This document shows positions 1 to 8,752 of a stretch of 64,000 nt of DNA, in pieces. The notes under the pieces are model-generated. The model saw only the letters and a program-made list of their open reading frames with translations, had not been told where the DNA came from and ran no database searches. How positions within the stretch are numbered: position 1 is the stretch's first letter; each line of letters begins with the position of its first letter. A program made the translations under genes and the position numbers. Location: assembly GCA_910575775.1 (NCBI GenBank), contig CAJTEY010000009.1, positions 62,001 to 126,000 on the forward strand. Reading direction: 5' to 3'. The DNA is from Lachnospiraceae bacterium. Its GTDB lineage: Bacteria > Bacillota > Clostridia > Lachnospirales > Lachnospiraceae.

Positions 1-35
1 ATCTCTGTTCCGACCGCAATAATCTCTACTGTCAT
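1..35 (-). CDS. cinA: CinA family protein, N-terminal fragment
   Basis: Only the first 11 codons are in the window; the gene runs off the left edge. The translation MTVEIIAVGTE matches the conserved start of CinA (competence/damage-inducible protein, a molybdopterin-binding-like domain usually followed by a nicotinamide-nucleotide amidase domain). An AAGGGGGTG ribosome binding site lies 7 bases before the ATG. It is 45 bases downstream of pgsA on the same strand, a pgsA-cinA order common in Firmicutes. The function of the missing part cannot be judged here. Confidence 0.8.
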   Translation of the reverse strand, partial: MTVEIIAVGTE

Positions 36-80
36 AGCCAATCACCCCCTTTGTCAAAACATTACACTTGTTACTGTATT

Positions 81-617
81 CTATTTTTTATTATCCTGCA
101 TCACGCTCTTATTCTTGATCAGATAATCTACCAGAGAAATCACCGTCAGAGCAAGCGCCACCCACATCACAATCTGTGTGATCAAGATAAGCGGCTCCAG
201 ATCCGCAATCATCAGACAGATCATGACAATCTGGAAGGTTGTCTTAAACTTCCCCCAGTAACTGGCTGCAATCACCACCCCATTATCGGAAGCCACCAGC
301 CGGAACCCGCTGATGATAAATTCCCTGGCGATGATGACAATCACCACCCATGCCGGAATCCGTGCAAGCTCCACCAGACAGATCATGGCTGAGCAGACCA
401 GCAGTTTGTCGGCCAGTGGATCCATAAACTTGCCAAAATTTGTCACCAGATTATACTTTCTGGCGATATAGCCGTCCAGAAAATCTGTCAGACTGGCAAC
501 AATAAAAATAGCCAGAGCGATCCACTTGTCATATGCTGTGATATCGAACAGCAAAAGCACCACAAAAAAAGGAATCAATATCACACGAAAAATTGTCAAT
601 TTATTCGGCAGATTCAT
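81..617 (-). CDS. pgsA: CDP-diacylglycerol-glycerol-3-phosphate 3-phosphatidyltransferase
   Basis: Integral membrane enzyme that makes phosphatidylglycerol phosphate from CDP-diacylglycerol and glycerol 3-phosphate, the committed step to phosphatidylglycerol and cardiolipin. The CDP-alcohol phosphotransferase motif is complete: D45, D48, G49, A52, R53, G62, D66 and D70 (DFLDGYIAR then GKFMDPLAD). Several hydrophobic segments span the 178 residues, the usual length for the family. The start overlaps the end of rimO by 17 bases, so translation is probably coupled. It belongs to the yicC-to-cinA operon. Confidence 0.95.
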   Translation of the reverse strand: MNLPNKLTIFRVILIPFFVVLLLFDITAYDKWIALAIFIVASLTDFLDGYIARKYNLVTNFGKFMDPLADKLLVCSAMICLVELARIPAWVVIVIIAREFIISGFRLVASDNGVVIAASYWGKFKTTFQIVMICLMIADLEPLILITQIVMWVALALTVISLVDYLIKNKSVMQDNKK

Positions 618-1959
618 CTTCCAACTCTCCCATCAAATCATACTCATGGGAACCTGTGATCCTGACCCGCACAAAATCGCCGGTCATCAGCTCCCTGTCC
701 GTCTGTACAAACAAATATCCGTCCACATCCGGCGCATCCTTATAGGTTCTCGCCACATAGACATCCTCGTCCGCTACCCTGCCCTCAATCATGGCCATCA
801 CGAGGCGTCCCTCCATAGCCTCCGCCGCTTCAAAAGCAATTTCCCGCTGCAGCGACATCAGCTCGTCGCAGCGCGCCTGCTTCACCTCGTCGGGAACCTG
901 ATCCGGCATATCCGCCGCCGGCGTGTCCTCCTCCTGGGAATAAGGAAATACCCCCAGACGGTCAAAGGCCATCTCATCCACAAAGTCAAGGAGGGTTTCG
1001 AAGTCCCTCTCCGTCTCCCCCGGAAATCCCGCAATCAGTGTAGTTCTCAGACAAATATCCGAAATTTCCTGCCTCAGTTTATTGACTATTTCTGTCAGCT
1101 CCTGTCTGTCCGTCCTTCTTCCCATGCGTTTCAATACAGAATCGGAAGCGTGCTGAACCGGTATGTCAAGATAATGACAGATCTTTTCTTCTTTGCGCAT
1201 GACCTGAATCAACGCATCGTCTATCTCCTCGGGATAGCAGTACAGAATCCGAATCCATACAAGACCCTCTATCCTGCACAGCTTTTCCAGAAGCTCCGGC
1301 AGCGCTTTATGTCCGTAGATATCCTGCCCGTATACCGTAGTCTCCTGCGCCACCAGAATCAGTTCTTTCACACCTTGATCCGAAAGCGTCTGCGCCTCCT
1401 GCAGCAGACTTTCCATAGGAACGCTCCTGTACGATCCCCGCACCTTCGGAATAATGCAGTAAGTGCAGTGTTTATCGCATCCCTCCGCTATCTTCAGATA
1501 AGCAAAATGGCCACCGGTGGTCAGAATACGCTTTTTATCCGTAAGCGGTTTTTCGTCCAGACTATGATAGCAGTCTTCCGCTTTTCCAACAAAAGCAGCA
1601 TCCAGAACTTTTGGAAGCTCTTCGATTGCGGAAGTGCCGATCACGGCATCCACCTCTTCGATTTCCTTCCTGATCTCCTCCTGATATCTCTGTGCCAGAC
1701 ATCCCGTCACAATGAGCACTTTTACCTGCCCGCTTTTCTTCAGTTCCGCCATCTCCAGAATGGTGTTGACACTCTCCTCCTTGGCATCCCCGATGAAGCA
1801 GCAGGTATTCACGACTGCGGCGTCCGCCTCGTTTTCGTCATCCGTAAAGCAGTAGCCGTTCTCTGCCAGCATACCGAGCATCCTCTCGGAATCCACCAGA
1901 TTTTTATCACATCCCAGAGACTGGAACAGTACCTTTTTCTCCATAGAATAAATACCCAT
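601..1959 (-). CDS. rimO: Ribosomal protein S12 methylthiotransferase RimO
   Basis: Radical-SAM methylthiotransferase that modifies an aspartate of ribosomal protein S12. The N-terminal MTTase domain carries the cluster cysteines (SLGCDKN, then NTCC and TGCLAQRY). The radical SAM motif CDKHCTYC follows at about residue 160, and a TRAM-like RNA-binding domain ends the protein. Length (452 aa) fits the family. The first ATG overlaps the rpoZ stop codon as TAATG; a second ATG five codons later (MEKKVLFQSLGC) fits the family start equally well and cannot be excluded. Confidence 0.94.
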   Translation of the reverse strand: MGIYSMEKKVLFQSLGCDKNLVDSERMLGMLAENGYCFTDDENEADAAVVNTCCFIGDAKEESVNTILEMAELKKSGQVKVLIVTGCLAQRYQEEIRKEIEEVDAVIGTSAIEELPKVLDAAFVGKAEDCYHSLDEKPLTDKKRILTTGGHFAYLKIAEGCDKHCTYCIIPKVRGSYRSVPMESLLQEAQTLSDQGVKELILVAQETTVYGQDIYGHKALPELLEKLCRIEGLVWIRILYCYPEEIDDALIQVMRKEEKICHYLDIPVQHASDSVLKRMGRRTDRQELTEIVNKLRQEISDICLRTTLIAGFPGETERDFETLLDFVDEMAFDRLGVFPYSQEEDTPAADMPDQVPDEVKQARCDELMSLQREIAFEAAEAMEGRLVMAMIEGRVADEDVYVARTYKDAPDVDGYLFVQTDRELMTGDFVRVRITGSHEYDLMGELEDESAE

Positions 1960-2315
1960 TACTCCCCGTCAGCCGCATCGGCCTCCTGTGCCGCCTCCGT
2001 ACCCGCAGCCACTGCGCTCTCCTGTGCGCCTTCCGCTTCAGAAACTTCTGTTTCAGGTTCCGCGTCCTCTTCCGCCTCTTCCGCAAACTCGTCCGTCAGA
2101 ATCTGTATTTTGCCCTGATTCAGCTCCTCCACAGCCACAGATAACGGTTTTTTGCCTCTGCCGTCCACCAGCTCGTCATCCCCGGCGATGATCTGTCTCG
2201 CCCGCTTGGATGTGGCCATCACAATCGAATAACGGCTGCTCACTACCGGGTCTTCCCCCTCTTCCACTCCGCTGTTTACTACATTAATTAAATCTGCATA
2301 AGATGGATGTAACAT
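1959..2315 (-). CDS. rpoZ: RNA polymerase omega subunit
   Basis: Small subunit that helps assemble and stabilise RNA polymerase. The first 75 or so residues are the conserved omega fold (LHPSYADLI, then RYSIVMATSKRARQI and KPLSVAVEEL). The remaining roughly 40 residues form an Ala/Glu-rich, strongly acidic tail that is not part of the fold. At 118 aa it is longer than the 65-90 aa of many omega proteins. Neighbours gmk and remA are the classical Firmicutes partners; the start touches the gmk stop codon. Confidence 0.93.
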   Translation of the reverse strand: MLHPSYADLINVVNSGVEEGEDPVVSSRYSIVMATSKRARQIIAGDDELVDGRGKKPLSVAVEELNQGKIQILTDEFAEEAEEDAEPETEVSEAEGAQESAVAAGTEAAQEADAADGE

Positions 2316-2947
2316 TAATTCTCCTCCAATTCTCTCCTCATTTTCTTTATGAATGCTTCATTCCGTCTGGGTGCATGATGTGCCGCGTCAATAATTCCAT
2401 GAAGCTCCTTCACACAAGTCTCCAAATCGTCGTTCACTACTATATAGTCATATTCCTCAATGCCCTCCGCCTCCTTCGCCGCGCGGCAGAGTCTCTTCTG
2501 GATAACCTCCTCCGTCTCCGTTCCCCGCCCGGAAAGCCTGCGCCGGAGCTCCGCCGCATCCGGCGTTGATACAAAAAGCAAAAGTGCATCAGGGTACTGC
2601 TCTTTGATCTTGAGCGCGCCCTGAATTTCAATCTCCAGAATCACATCCCGGCCCTCAGACAGCTTTTTCTCCACATAATCACGGGGCGTCCCATAATAAT
2701 TGCCACAGTATTCCGCGTGTTCGATCAGTGCATGATCTTCGATCCGCTTCTCAAACTGTTCCCTGGACAGGAAAAAATATTCCCTGCCTTCCTCCTCCCC
2801 CGGGCGGGGTTTTCTGGTTGTCGCTGAGATCGACAGCGCATAACCGTCATACTCCTCCACCAGCCGCTTCATCAAAGTGCCCTTGCCTGCCCCCGAAAAT
2901 CCGGAGACAACAATCAATATCCCTTCATTCCTCATCTGTCTGTCCAT
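2315..2947 (-). CDS. gmk: Guanylate kinase
   Basis: Cytoplasmic kinase that converts GMP to GDP with ATP, essential for GTP and dGTP supply. The P-loop GFSGAGKG lies at residues 16-23, followed by the GMP-binding region (SISATTRKPRPGEEEGREYFF) and the lid. Length (210 aa) is normal. The start overlaps the end of remA by 23 bases; a second ATG four codons in is also possible because the GAGG motif abuts the first ATG. Confidence 0.95.
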   Translation of the reverse strand: MDRQMRNEGILIVVSGFSGAGKGTLMKRLVEEYDGYALSISATTRKPRPGEEEGREYFFLSREQFEKRIEDHALIEHAEYCGNYYGTPRDYVEKKLSEGRDVILEIEIQGALKIKEQYPDALLLFVSTPDAAELRRRLSGRGTETEEVIQKRLCRAAKEAEGIEEYDYIVVNDDLETCVKELHGIIDAAHHAPRRNEAFIKKMRRELEEN

Positions 2948-3185
2948 CCTCAGTCTGCGCTCTGCCCGATATGGTTTCCGGCAGAAGCGCCGAAAGCACG
3001 ATCTGGCTGTTCTCCATCACCAGCACCGCCTTGGTCTTTCTCCCCTGCGTGGCGTCGATCGCCATTCCCGTCTCCTTCGCCTTCTGCACCATGCGCTTCA
3101 CCGGCGCGGAATCGGGACTGACAATGGCGATAATCTTCCCTGTGTTAACCACATTGCCAAAGCCTATGTGAATCAGTTTACCCAT
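2925..3185 (-). CDS. remA: RemA-like extracellular matrix regulator (DUF370)
   Basis: Small DNA-binding protein of the RemA/DUF370 family; in Bacillus subtilis RemA activates biofilm-matrix and osmoprotection genes. The 86-residue protein begins with the family hallmark KLIHIGFGNVV and continues with IIAIVSPDSAPVKR and DATQGRKTKAV. The extra Glu/Asp-rich C-terminus is variable in the family. The position between yicC and gmk is strongly conserved in Firmicutes. Confidence 0.93.
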   Translation of the reverse strand: MGKLIHIGFGNVVNTGKIIAIVSPDSAPVKRMVQKAKETGMAIDATQGRKTKAVLVMENSQIVLSALLPETISGRAQTEDGQTDEE

Positions 3186-3195
3186 AGCAGCATTC

Positions 3196-4080
3196 CTATT
3201 CGATGTTCTGTATCTGTTCCCGGACCTTCTCGATCTCTGTCTTCAATTCGATAGCCCTGTTCGAGGTTTCCAGATCGGTGGTCTTTGAGAGGATCGTGTT
3301 TGCCTCACGGTTCATCTCCTGTGCCAGAAAATCCAGTTTGCGCCCGATGCTGCCGCCCACTGTAAGATCGCCCTTCATGGTGGTAATATGGCTCCTTAAG
3401 CGCACCAGTTCTTCGTCCACGCACACCTTATCCGCAAAGAGCGTCACCTCTGTCAGCAGCCTCGCCTCGTCAATCTGGGCATCCTCCAGAAGCTCCTTTA
3501 CCTTATCTTTCAGTCTCTTCCTGTAATCCGCAATCATCTGCGGCGCCCGGTGTTCGATAAACTCCACACCCGCAAGCATCACGTTCAGTTTCGCCAGCAG
3601 ATCGTCGCGAATGTTTTCGCCTTCCCTGATTCTCGTTTCCACAAAAGCTTCCGCCGCGCCGCGCACCGCTTTCCCGAGAAACTGCCAGAGTTCTTCCTCG
3701 TCCACATTTTGTTCTTCCATGGTCAGCACTTCCGGATACCGGGACAACGTGGACACCCGCACATCGTTGTCCAGGGAAAAATCCTCCGACATCTGCCAGA
3801 GATATTTCATATATTCTGCCGCCAGCTCCCTGTTATATTTCACACAGAGATTGGTCTCCGTCAGATCCTCGTAGGTGATAAAAACGTCCACCTTTCCCCT
3901 CTGAATATAATTTTTGAGTTCGTTTCTGATCGCCGTCTCAAAAAAATTCAGTTTTTTGGGCATCTTAATGTTGACATCCAAATACCTGTGATTGACGGAT
4001 TTCATCTCCACGGTAAGCTTCCGTGCACCTTCCGCCACCTCACATCTTCCGAATCCGGTCATGCTCTTAATCATTGTCAT
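3196..4080 (-). CDS. yicC: YicC family endoribonuclease
   Basis: First gene of the operon. It shows the YicC_N hallmark SMTGFGR near the start, the NHRYLD motif and a C-terminal DUF1732 segment (FLAQEMNREANTI). Members of this family are endoribonucleases that affect RNA turnover in Escherichia coli and B. subtilis. Length (294 aa) is typical. A sigma-A promoter lies 57-85 bases upstream, and an inverted repeat lies in the leader. An internal ATG two codons in could also be the start. Confidence 0.92.
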   Translation of the reverse strand: MTMIKSMTGFGRCEVAEGARKLTVEMKSVNHRYLDVNIKMPKKLNFFETAIRNELKNYIQRGKVDVFITYEDLTETNLCVKYNRELAAEYMKYLWQMSEDFSLDNDVRVSTLSRYPEVLTMEEQNVDEEELWQFLGKAVRGAAEAFVETRIREGENIRDDLLAKLNVMLAGVEFIEHRAPQMIADYRKRLKDKVKELLEDAQIDEARLLTEVTLFADKVCVDEELVRLRSHITTMKGDLTVGGSIGRKLDFLAQEMNREANTILSKTTDLETSNRAIELKTEIEKVREQIQNIE

Positions 4081-4104
4081 ACTCTTCTTTCCCCCAATGT
4101 AGGC

Positions 4105-4129
4105 GTATGCGCAAAAGACCTACGCATAC
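4105..4129 (-). promoter_or_regulatory. Inverted repeat in the yicC leader
   Basis: GTATGCG (4105-4111) and CGCATAC (4123-4129) are perfect inverted repeats separated by 11 bases. They lie between the -10 box at 4137-4142 and the yicC start, so they would be at the very 5' end of the transcript. This could be an operator or an mRNA stem that protects the 5' end; no regulator is identifiable. Confidence 0.4.
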
Positions 4130-4136
4130 AGTCTTT

Positions 4137-4165
4137 ATTATAGAGTAAAGCGAATAAATAGTCAA
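4137..4165 (-). promoter_or_regulatory. Sigma-A promoter of the yicC-cinA operon
   Basis: Read on the minus strand, TTGACT (4160-4165) and TATAAT (4137-4142) are separated by exactly 17 bases. This is a nearly ideal housekeeping promoter facing yicC, and it sits in the divergent region shared with rqcH. Confidence 0.85.
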
Positions 4166-4222
4166 GAAAGAGAAACGACGGCGCATGACCAGAATTGCAG
4201 AGACAGGAAAACCCGGCAGCAA

Positions 4223-4251
4223 TTGAAATACGCCGCCATTTATGTTATAGT
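4223..4251 (+). promoter_or_regulatory. Sigma-A promoter of rqcH
   Basis: TTGAAA (4223-4228) and TATAGT (4246-4251) are separated by 17 bases on the plus strand, about 50 bases before the rqcH start codon. Together with the yicC promoter it forms a back-to-back promoter pair. Confidence 0.8.
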
Positions 4252-4301
4252 AGGGAACGCACAGGAGCAATAAGGTTTAAAAGGAAAAGGCAGGAAAAAT
4301 C

Positions 4302-6104
4302 ATGGCATTTGACGGTATCACCATTGCAAATATTACAAAAGAACTCTCAGAGACGCTTCTCGGCGGCCGGATCTACAAGATCGCCCAGCCGGAAAGTGAC
4401 GAACTGCTGCTCACCATCAAAAGAGGCGGCAGCCAGTACCGCCTGCTGTTATCGGCTGACGCCTCTCTTCCCATGGTCTATCTGACGGAAAATAACAAGC
4501 CAAGTCCCATGACAGCACCAGGATTTTGCATGCTGCTGCGCAAACATCTGCAGAACGCCCGCATCACGGCTATCTCTCAGCCCGGACTGGAGCGCGTCAT
4601 CCATCTGCGCCTGGAACACTTAAATGAACTTGGCGACTTATGCGAAAAGAAACTGATGATAGAGATCATGGGCAAACACAGCAACATCATCTTCTGCGAC
4701 GACAAGGATCAGATCATAGACAGCATCAAGCACATTTCCGGCATGGTCAGCTCTGTGCGGGAAGTGCTGCCGGGCCGGCCTTATTTTATCCCGAAGACCC
4801 AGAATAAATGGAATCCTCTGCGGTTTTCTGCCAGTTACATGGAAGAATCGTCCTCCCTCTTTCTCAGAACCCGGGAGGACAGCGAGCCGTTGACTTATGT
4901 AAACTTCTGCGCCCATATGAAGGAAAGGCCCATGCCGCTCTACAAGGCGCTCTATACCACTTACACCGGGCTTTCCCCCATCATCACCCAGGAGCTCTGC
5001 TACCGGGCAGGCATCGATGCGGACATGCCCGCCAACGTGCTGGAGGAAACTGCTCTGCAGGCAGTGTGTAAAGCCCTGACAGATATGATGGAACAGACCG
5101 CCGCCGGTGACTTTTCTCCCGTCATCATCTATGACGGCCGGGTGCCCGTGGAATACGCGGCGTTTCCCCTGACCCTCTACAGCGATAAAAACTCACAGTC
5201 CTTCTCCTCCGTCAGCGGCGTGCTGGAACGCTACTATGCGGAGCGAAGTGTCGTAACCCGCATCCGCCAGAAGTCTGTGGATCTGCGCAAGATCATCCAG
5301 ACCGCTCTGGAGCGCAACGTGAAGAAATATGATTTACAGATGCGGCAGATGAAGGATACGGAAAAGCGGGACAAGTACAAGGTTTACGGCGAACTGATCA
5401 ACACCTACGGCTACAACGTGGAGCCGGAGGCCAAATCCATGGAGGCGCTCAATTATTATACCAACGAGACCGTCACGATTCCTCTGGACAACACCCTGAC
5501 GCCGCAGGAAAACGCACAGAAATATTTTGATAAATACGGAAAGCTCAAAAGAACCTATGAAGCGCTGTCGGAATTGACCATTCAAGTCAGTGAAGAGATC
5601 GAACATCTGGAATCCATCCTTGCCGCTCTGGACATCGCCATGCAGGAGGAAGATCTGGTGCAGATCCGTGAGGAGCTGATCGAGAGCGGCTATATCCGCA
5701 GAAAGGGCGGCTCCAAAAAAGTAAAAATCACCAGTAAGCCCTTCCACTATGTGAGCAGCGACGGTTTTCATATCTATGTGGGGAAAAACAACTTCCAGAA
5801 CGACGAGCTTACCTTCAAATTCGCCAACGGGAACGACTGGTGGTTCCACGCCAAACAAATTCCCGGTTCCCATGTGGTCTTGAAGACAGAAGGAGCCGAG
5901 GTGCCAGACCGCACCTTCGAGGAGGCCGCAAGACTTGCCGCCTACTATTCCAAGGGACGCGAACAAGACAAGGTAGAAATCGACTATGTCCAGAAAAAAC
6001 ATGTGAAAAAACCAGCCGGAGCCAAACCGGGCTTTGTGGTGTACTACACTAACTACTCCATGGCAATCGACTCCGACATCTCTGATCTTTCCGAATTTTC
6101 CTAA
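4302..6104 (+). CDS. rqcH: Ribosome quality control protein RqcH (NFACT family)
   Basis: Bacterial homologue of Rqc2/NEMF. It binds obstructed 50S subunits and directs addition of C-terminal alanine tails to stalled peptides; older literature calls the family FbpA, fibronectin-binding protein A. The N-terminal NFACT-N domain is clear (MAFDGITIANITKEL, TAPGFCMLLRKHL). A coiled-coil region follows at about 330-450, then the NFACT-R domain near residue 500 (NDWWFHAKQIPGSHVVLK). Length of 600 aa is slightly above the B. subtilis protein. AGGAAAAATC precedes the ATG. It is transcribed divergently from yicC. Confidence 0.94.
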   Translation: MAFDGITIANITKELSETLLGGRIYKIAQPESDELLLTIKRGGSQYRLLLSADASLPMVYLTENNKPSPMTAPGFCMLLRKHLQNARITAISQPGLERVIHLRLEHLNELGDLCEKKLMIEIMGKHSNIIFCDDKDQIIDSIKHISGMVSSVREVLPGRPYFIPKTQNKWNPLRFSASYMEESSSLFLRTREDSEPLTYVNFCAHMKERPMPLYKALYTTYTGLSPIITQELCYRAGIDADMPANVLEETALQAVCKALTDMMEQTAAGDFSPVIIYDGRVPVEYAAFPLTLYSDKNSQSFSSVSGVLERYYAERSVVTRIRQKSVDLRKIIQTALERNVKKYDLQMRQMKDTEKRDKYKVYGELINTYGYNVEPEAKSMEALNYYTNETVTIPLDNTLTPQENAQKYFDKYGKLKRTYEALSELTIQVSEEIEHLESILAALDIAMQEEDLVQIREELIESGYIRRKGGSKKVKITSKPFHYVSSDGFHIYVGKNNFQNDELTFKFANGNDWWFHAKQIPGSHVVLKTEGAEVPDRTFEEAARLAAYYSKGREQDKVEIDYVQKKHVKKPAGAKPGFVVYYTNYSMAIDSDISDLSEFS

Positions 6105-6115
6105 AACCGCTGAAA

Positions 6116-6150
6116 GAGCCGTCTGCCGAAATCTTTTCCGGCGGCGGCTC
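6116..6150. terminator. Bidirectional hairpin between convergent rqcH and the metallo-beta-lactamase gene
   Basis: GAGCCG (6116-6121) pairs with CGGCTC (6145-6150), and an inner GCCG/CGGC stem extends the hairpin. On the minus strand the stem is followed by a short T-rich stretch, on the plus strand by none. It lies 11 bases after the rqcH stop and about 50 bases after the stop of the convergent gene. Confidence 0.6.
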
Positions 6151-6203
6151 ACTCTGTCCGCGCGCTGCACGGTCTCCCGGCCTGCGGTCTCATCCGAAAA
6201 GCT

Positions 6204-7037
6204 TTAAGGCTGGCTCACCTGTATCAGGCTGCCGTCGGATATGACAGTGACAATCCCTTCATCCGTGTAATACACTTCACAGTCATATTCATCCAACAGC
6301 GAAACAGTCTCCTCCTCCACCCGCAGACGCGCCGGGTCTGCGGTGAGGACGGCATAGCGGGGCCTAGCCGTCTCAAACAGTGTTGCCAGGTTCTTTGTAT
6401 AGTTCCCGTGATGAGGCATCTTGATCAAGTCATACTGTCCCTTCGCCGCTTCAGACGAAAGAAATTCCCCCGTCCGTATTTTCTTGGCATCCCCCATCAG
6501 CAGAAACCGATCCTCCCCGTTTGTAACACACGTTATTAATGAGTAGTTGTTATCATTCTCATAGACGCTCTCCCGAGGCGCATCCACATAAAAGTCAATC
6601 CCCTCCAGCGTAAATACATAAGCCCTCCGCAGCCTGCGGCTCTCCGTATCCGTCTTCTCCAACGCCCGCATCAAAGCGAGGTATTCCTCCGAGTCTTCCT
6701 CGTAATCCGGCATCAGCACACAGCCCACTTCATACCGGGAAACCAGATCCGCCGCGCTGCCGATATGATCCTTATCGAAATGGCTCAGAATCAGATATTC
6801 GATCCGCTTCTTCCCCTGTTCCTCCAGAAAGGCGCAGATCGCCGCCGCATCATCCGCATCCGCTGTATCGTTCACCACGACACTCTCCCCTGCTTCTATC
6901 ACGATGCAGTCCGATTTACCCGTATCCAGAAAGGTCATTTTCAGTAAAGTGCCAGTCTCCGCTCTCCCGCCGCCGCAGCCCGCCAGAGAAAGTACAAGGC
7001 ACAGGAGACTCGCCAAAATCCAATTCCTCTTTCTCAT
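6204..7037 (-). CDS. Metallo-beta-lactamase-fold lipoprotein (ComEC C-terminal-like)
   Basis: Predicted lipoprotein: MRKRNWILASLLCLVLSLAG followed by C21 is a lipobox signal. The rest resembles the soluble beta-lactamase-like domain of ComEC, with DTGKSDCIVIE, a metal motif SHFDKDHIG, and MPHHGNY in the C-terminal half. Substrate is unknown; ComEC-like domains act on nucleic acids or phosphodiesters. A longer open frame upstream runs inside the flippase gene and is discarded: the ATG at 7037 overlaps the flippase stop as ATGA and begins the signal peptide. Last gene of the glgA group. Confidence 0.8.
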   Translation of the reverse strand: MRKRNWILASLLCLVLSLAGCGGGRAETGTLLKMTFLDTGKSDCIVIEAGESVVVNDTADADDAAAICAFLEEQGKKRIEYLILSHFDKDHIGSAADLVSRYEVGCVLMPDYEEDSEEYLALMRALEKTDTESRRLRRAYVFTLEGIDFYVDAPRESVYENDNNYSLITCVTNGEDRFLLMGDAKKIRTGEFLSSEAAKGQYDLIKMPHHGNYTKNLATLFETARPRYAVLTADPARLRVEEETVSLLDEYDCEVYYTDEGIVTVISDGSLIQVSQP

Positions 7038-8752
7038 AACGATGCCCGCCTCTTTTTCCGTCTTTTCTTCTTTCTCCGTCTCTTTTTTTCCGTTCCTTCC
7101 GATCCATCTGATAACAGATGTAACCTCTCTGCAATATGAACCAGCGTGTACCCTCTGGGAAAAGCCTTCAGCTCCTCTCTGCTTACCCCGCCGATCAAAA
7201 GCAGCACCGCGCCATAGACGCACATCCCGATAGCGATGGCCATCAACAGCACCAGCCGGCTCACCGGGATAAGCAGGATCAGTCCGTGATAAACGCCAAA
7301 AGCTGCTGCTCCCATGATGACCGCCGAGAACAATGGCTTCAGAAACAGTTTTACCACATCCATCCGGTACTCCAGATGCTTTCTCACGGACAAGTGGTTT
7401 AAGACACACATCACAAAAGAATAGATGGCATTTGCCGCCGCCAGCGCATAGAGCTCCAGATCCGTGTAGAGCATAAGTGCGATCAGGCCCGCCACCTGGA
7501 TCACCAGCGCCACCACCGCATGGATGACCGGCGTATTGACCTTCCCGATGCCCTGCAAAACCGCATTGGTCAGCGTCGAAAGACTATAGAACACAACCGT
7601 CACTGCCAGAGCTGCCAGCAGCCCGGACGCGATGTCCAGCGATTCCTTCTGGGGAAAAATAAACTGCATGATAGGTCTTGGCAGTACGGCAATCCCCACC
7701 GCCGCCGGAATCGCGATCAGCATGGTCATCTGAATCGCCCGCGTAATCTGCTTTCTCGTCTGTGCCACCGTTCCCTTCGCATAGGACGCCGCAACCCCCG
7801 GCATGATCGCCGATGACATAGATGAGGCAATGGCAATCGGAATATTTACCACCGCTACCGCCAGTCCCGAAAAAATACCGTAATGATTGCTCGACAGAAT
7901 CGGATCCATCTTTTTATAGTCCATGACATAAAGGTAGATGTACATGTTGACCACTGTCGTACAGTTATAGATGAAGGTACTGAGAATGAAAGGCGTGACG
8001 ATCGTAAAGATCACCTTGAAAATTTCTTTATAGCTCTCCTCGTGCCATGTTTTATCCCGCTCCACCCTTCTTCTGATCATGCCGCCGTTGAGCCGGTACA
8101 TGCCGAGCATGAAAAGAAGACCGATCACCACGCCCGCGCCGGTTCCCAGAGCCGAACCTGCCGAACCGTAGATGGCCCGCCTGGTGGTATCACCTTCCAT
8201 GACCAGACCGATCAGAAGCTTCGCTGCCAATATACTGACTGCGGCATTTATAATCTGTTCTAAAATCTGAGAGATGGAAGTGTGCACCATGGAACCGTGG
8301 GCCTGAAAAAAACCGCGCAGCACACCGAGAAATCCCGAAAAAAAGATAGTCGGTGACAACACGCGAAGCGCCAGCACCGCATTCGGATTCTTCTCCACGA
8401 GAAAAGGCGCTCCCACGAATGTCAAAATCGAGGCAGCGCCGCCCACCACCAGAACATAGAGAAGTGCACAGACAAAAACCCTCTGTGCATTCCGATATTC
8501 CTTAAACGCAAGCCGCTGGGCAATCACTTTGGAAATCGCCGAGGGTATGCTGTAGGAAGAAATCAATAATATAATTGTATAGATGTTGATCGCCGCATTA
8601 TAATACCCGCTGCCTTCGATTCCGATAATGGAAAGGAGCGGGCTTCTGTATATCAGGCCGATCACTTTGACGAGCATTCCGGCTGCTGCCAGAATGCCCG
8701 CCTGAAACACAAACGTGCTCTTTTTCTTCGGATCTTCCATGTCCCTATCCAA
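7034..8752 (-). CDS. MurJ/SpoVB-type polysaccharide flippase
   Basis: Polytopic membrane protein of the MOP/MATE superfamily, related to SpoVB and YtgP/MurJ lipid II flippases. About 14 hydrophobic segments can be picked out, beginning with GILAAAGMLVKVIGLIYRSP and including the family-typical LRGFFQAHGSMVHTSISQIL near residue 150. The C-terminus is an unusual polybasic tail of about 18 residues, nearly all Lys/Arg (KKRRRKKKRRKKRR). Whether it serves vegetative wall synthesis or the spore cortex cannot be decided. Start overlaps the end of glgA. Confidence 0.87.
   Translation of the reverse strand: MDRDMEDPKKKSTFVFQAGILAAAGMLVKVIGLIYRSPLLSIIGIEGSGYYNAAINIYTIILLISSYSIPSAISKVIAQRLAFKEYRNAQRVFVCALLYVLVVGGAASILTFVGAPFLVEKNPNAVLALRVLSPTIFFSGFLGVLRGFFQAHGSMVHTSISQILEQIINAAVSILAAKLLIGLVMEGDTTRRAIYGSAGSALGTGAGVVIGLLFMLGMYRLNGGMIRRRVERDKTWHEESYKEIFKVIFTIVTPFILSTFIYNCTTVVNMYIYLYVMDYKKMDPILSSNHYGIFSGLAVAVVNIPIAIASSMSSAIMPGVAASYAKGTVAQTRKQITRAIQMTMLIAIPAAVGIAVLPRPIMQFIFPQKESLDIASGLLAALAVTVVFYSLSTLTNAVLQGIGKVNTPVIHAVVALVIQVAGLIALMLYTDLELYALAAANAIYSFVMCVLNHLSVRKHLEYRMDVVKLFLKPLFSAVIMGAAAFGVYHGLILLIPVSRLVLLMAIAIGMCVYGAVLLLIGGVSREELKAFPRGYTLVHIAERLHLLSDGSEGTEKKRRRKKKRRKKRRASL

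Noticed and set aside
526-2118. A 530-codon plus-strand open frame opposite rimO and part of rpoZ
   Set aside because: It is the antisense shadow of two clear conserved genes; the translation has no family features and no ribosome binding site.
7038-7409. A 124-codon N-terminal extension of the metallo-beta-lactamase lipoprotein
   Set aside because: It overlaps the 3' end of the flippase gene in another frame, and the internal ATG opens a textbook lipoprotein signal peptide with an ATGA overlap.
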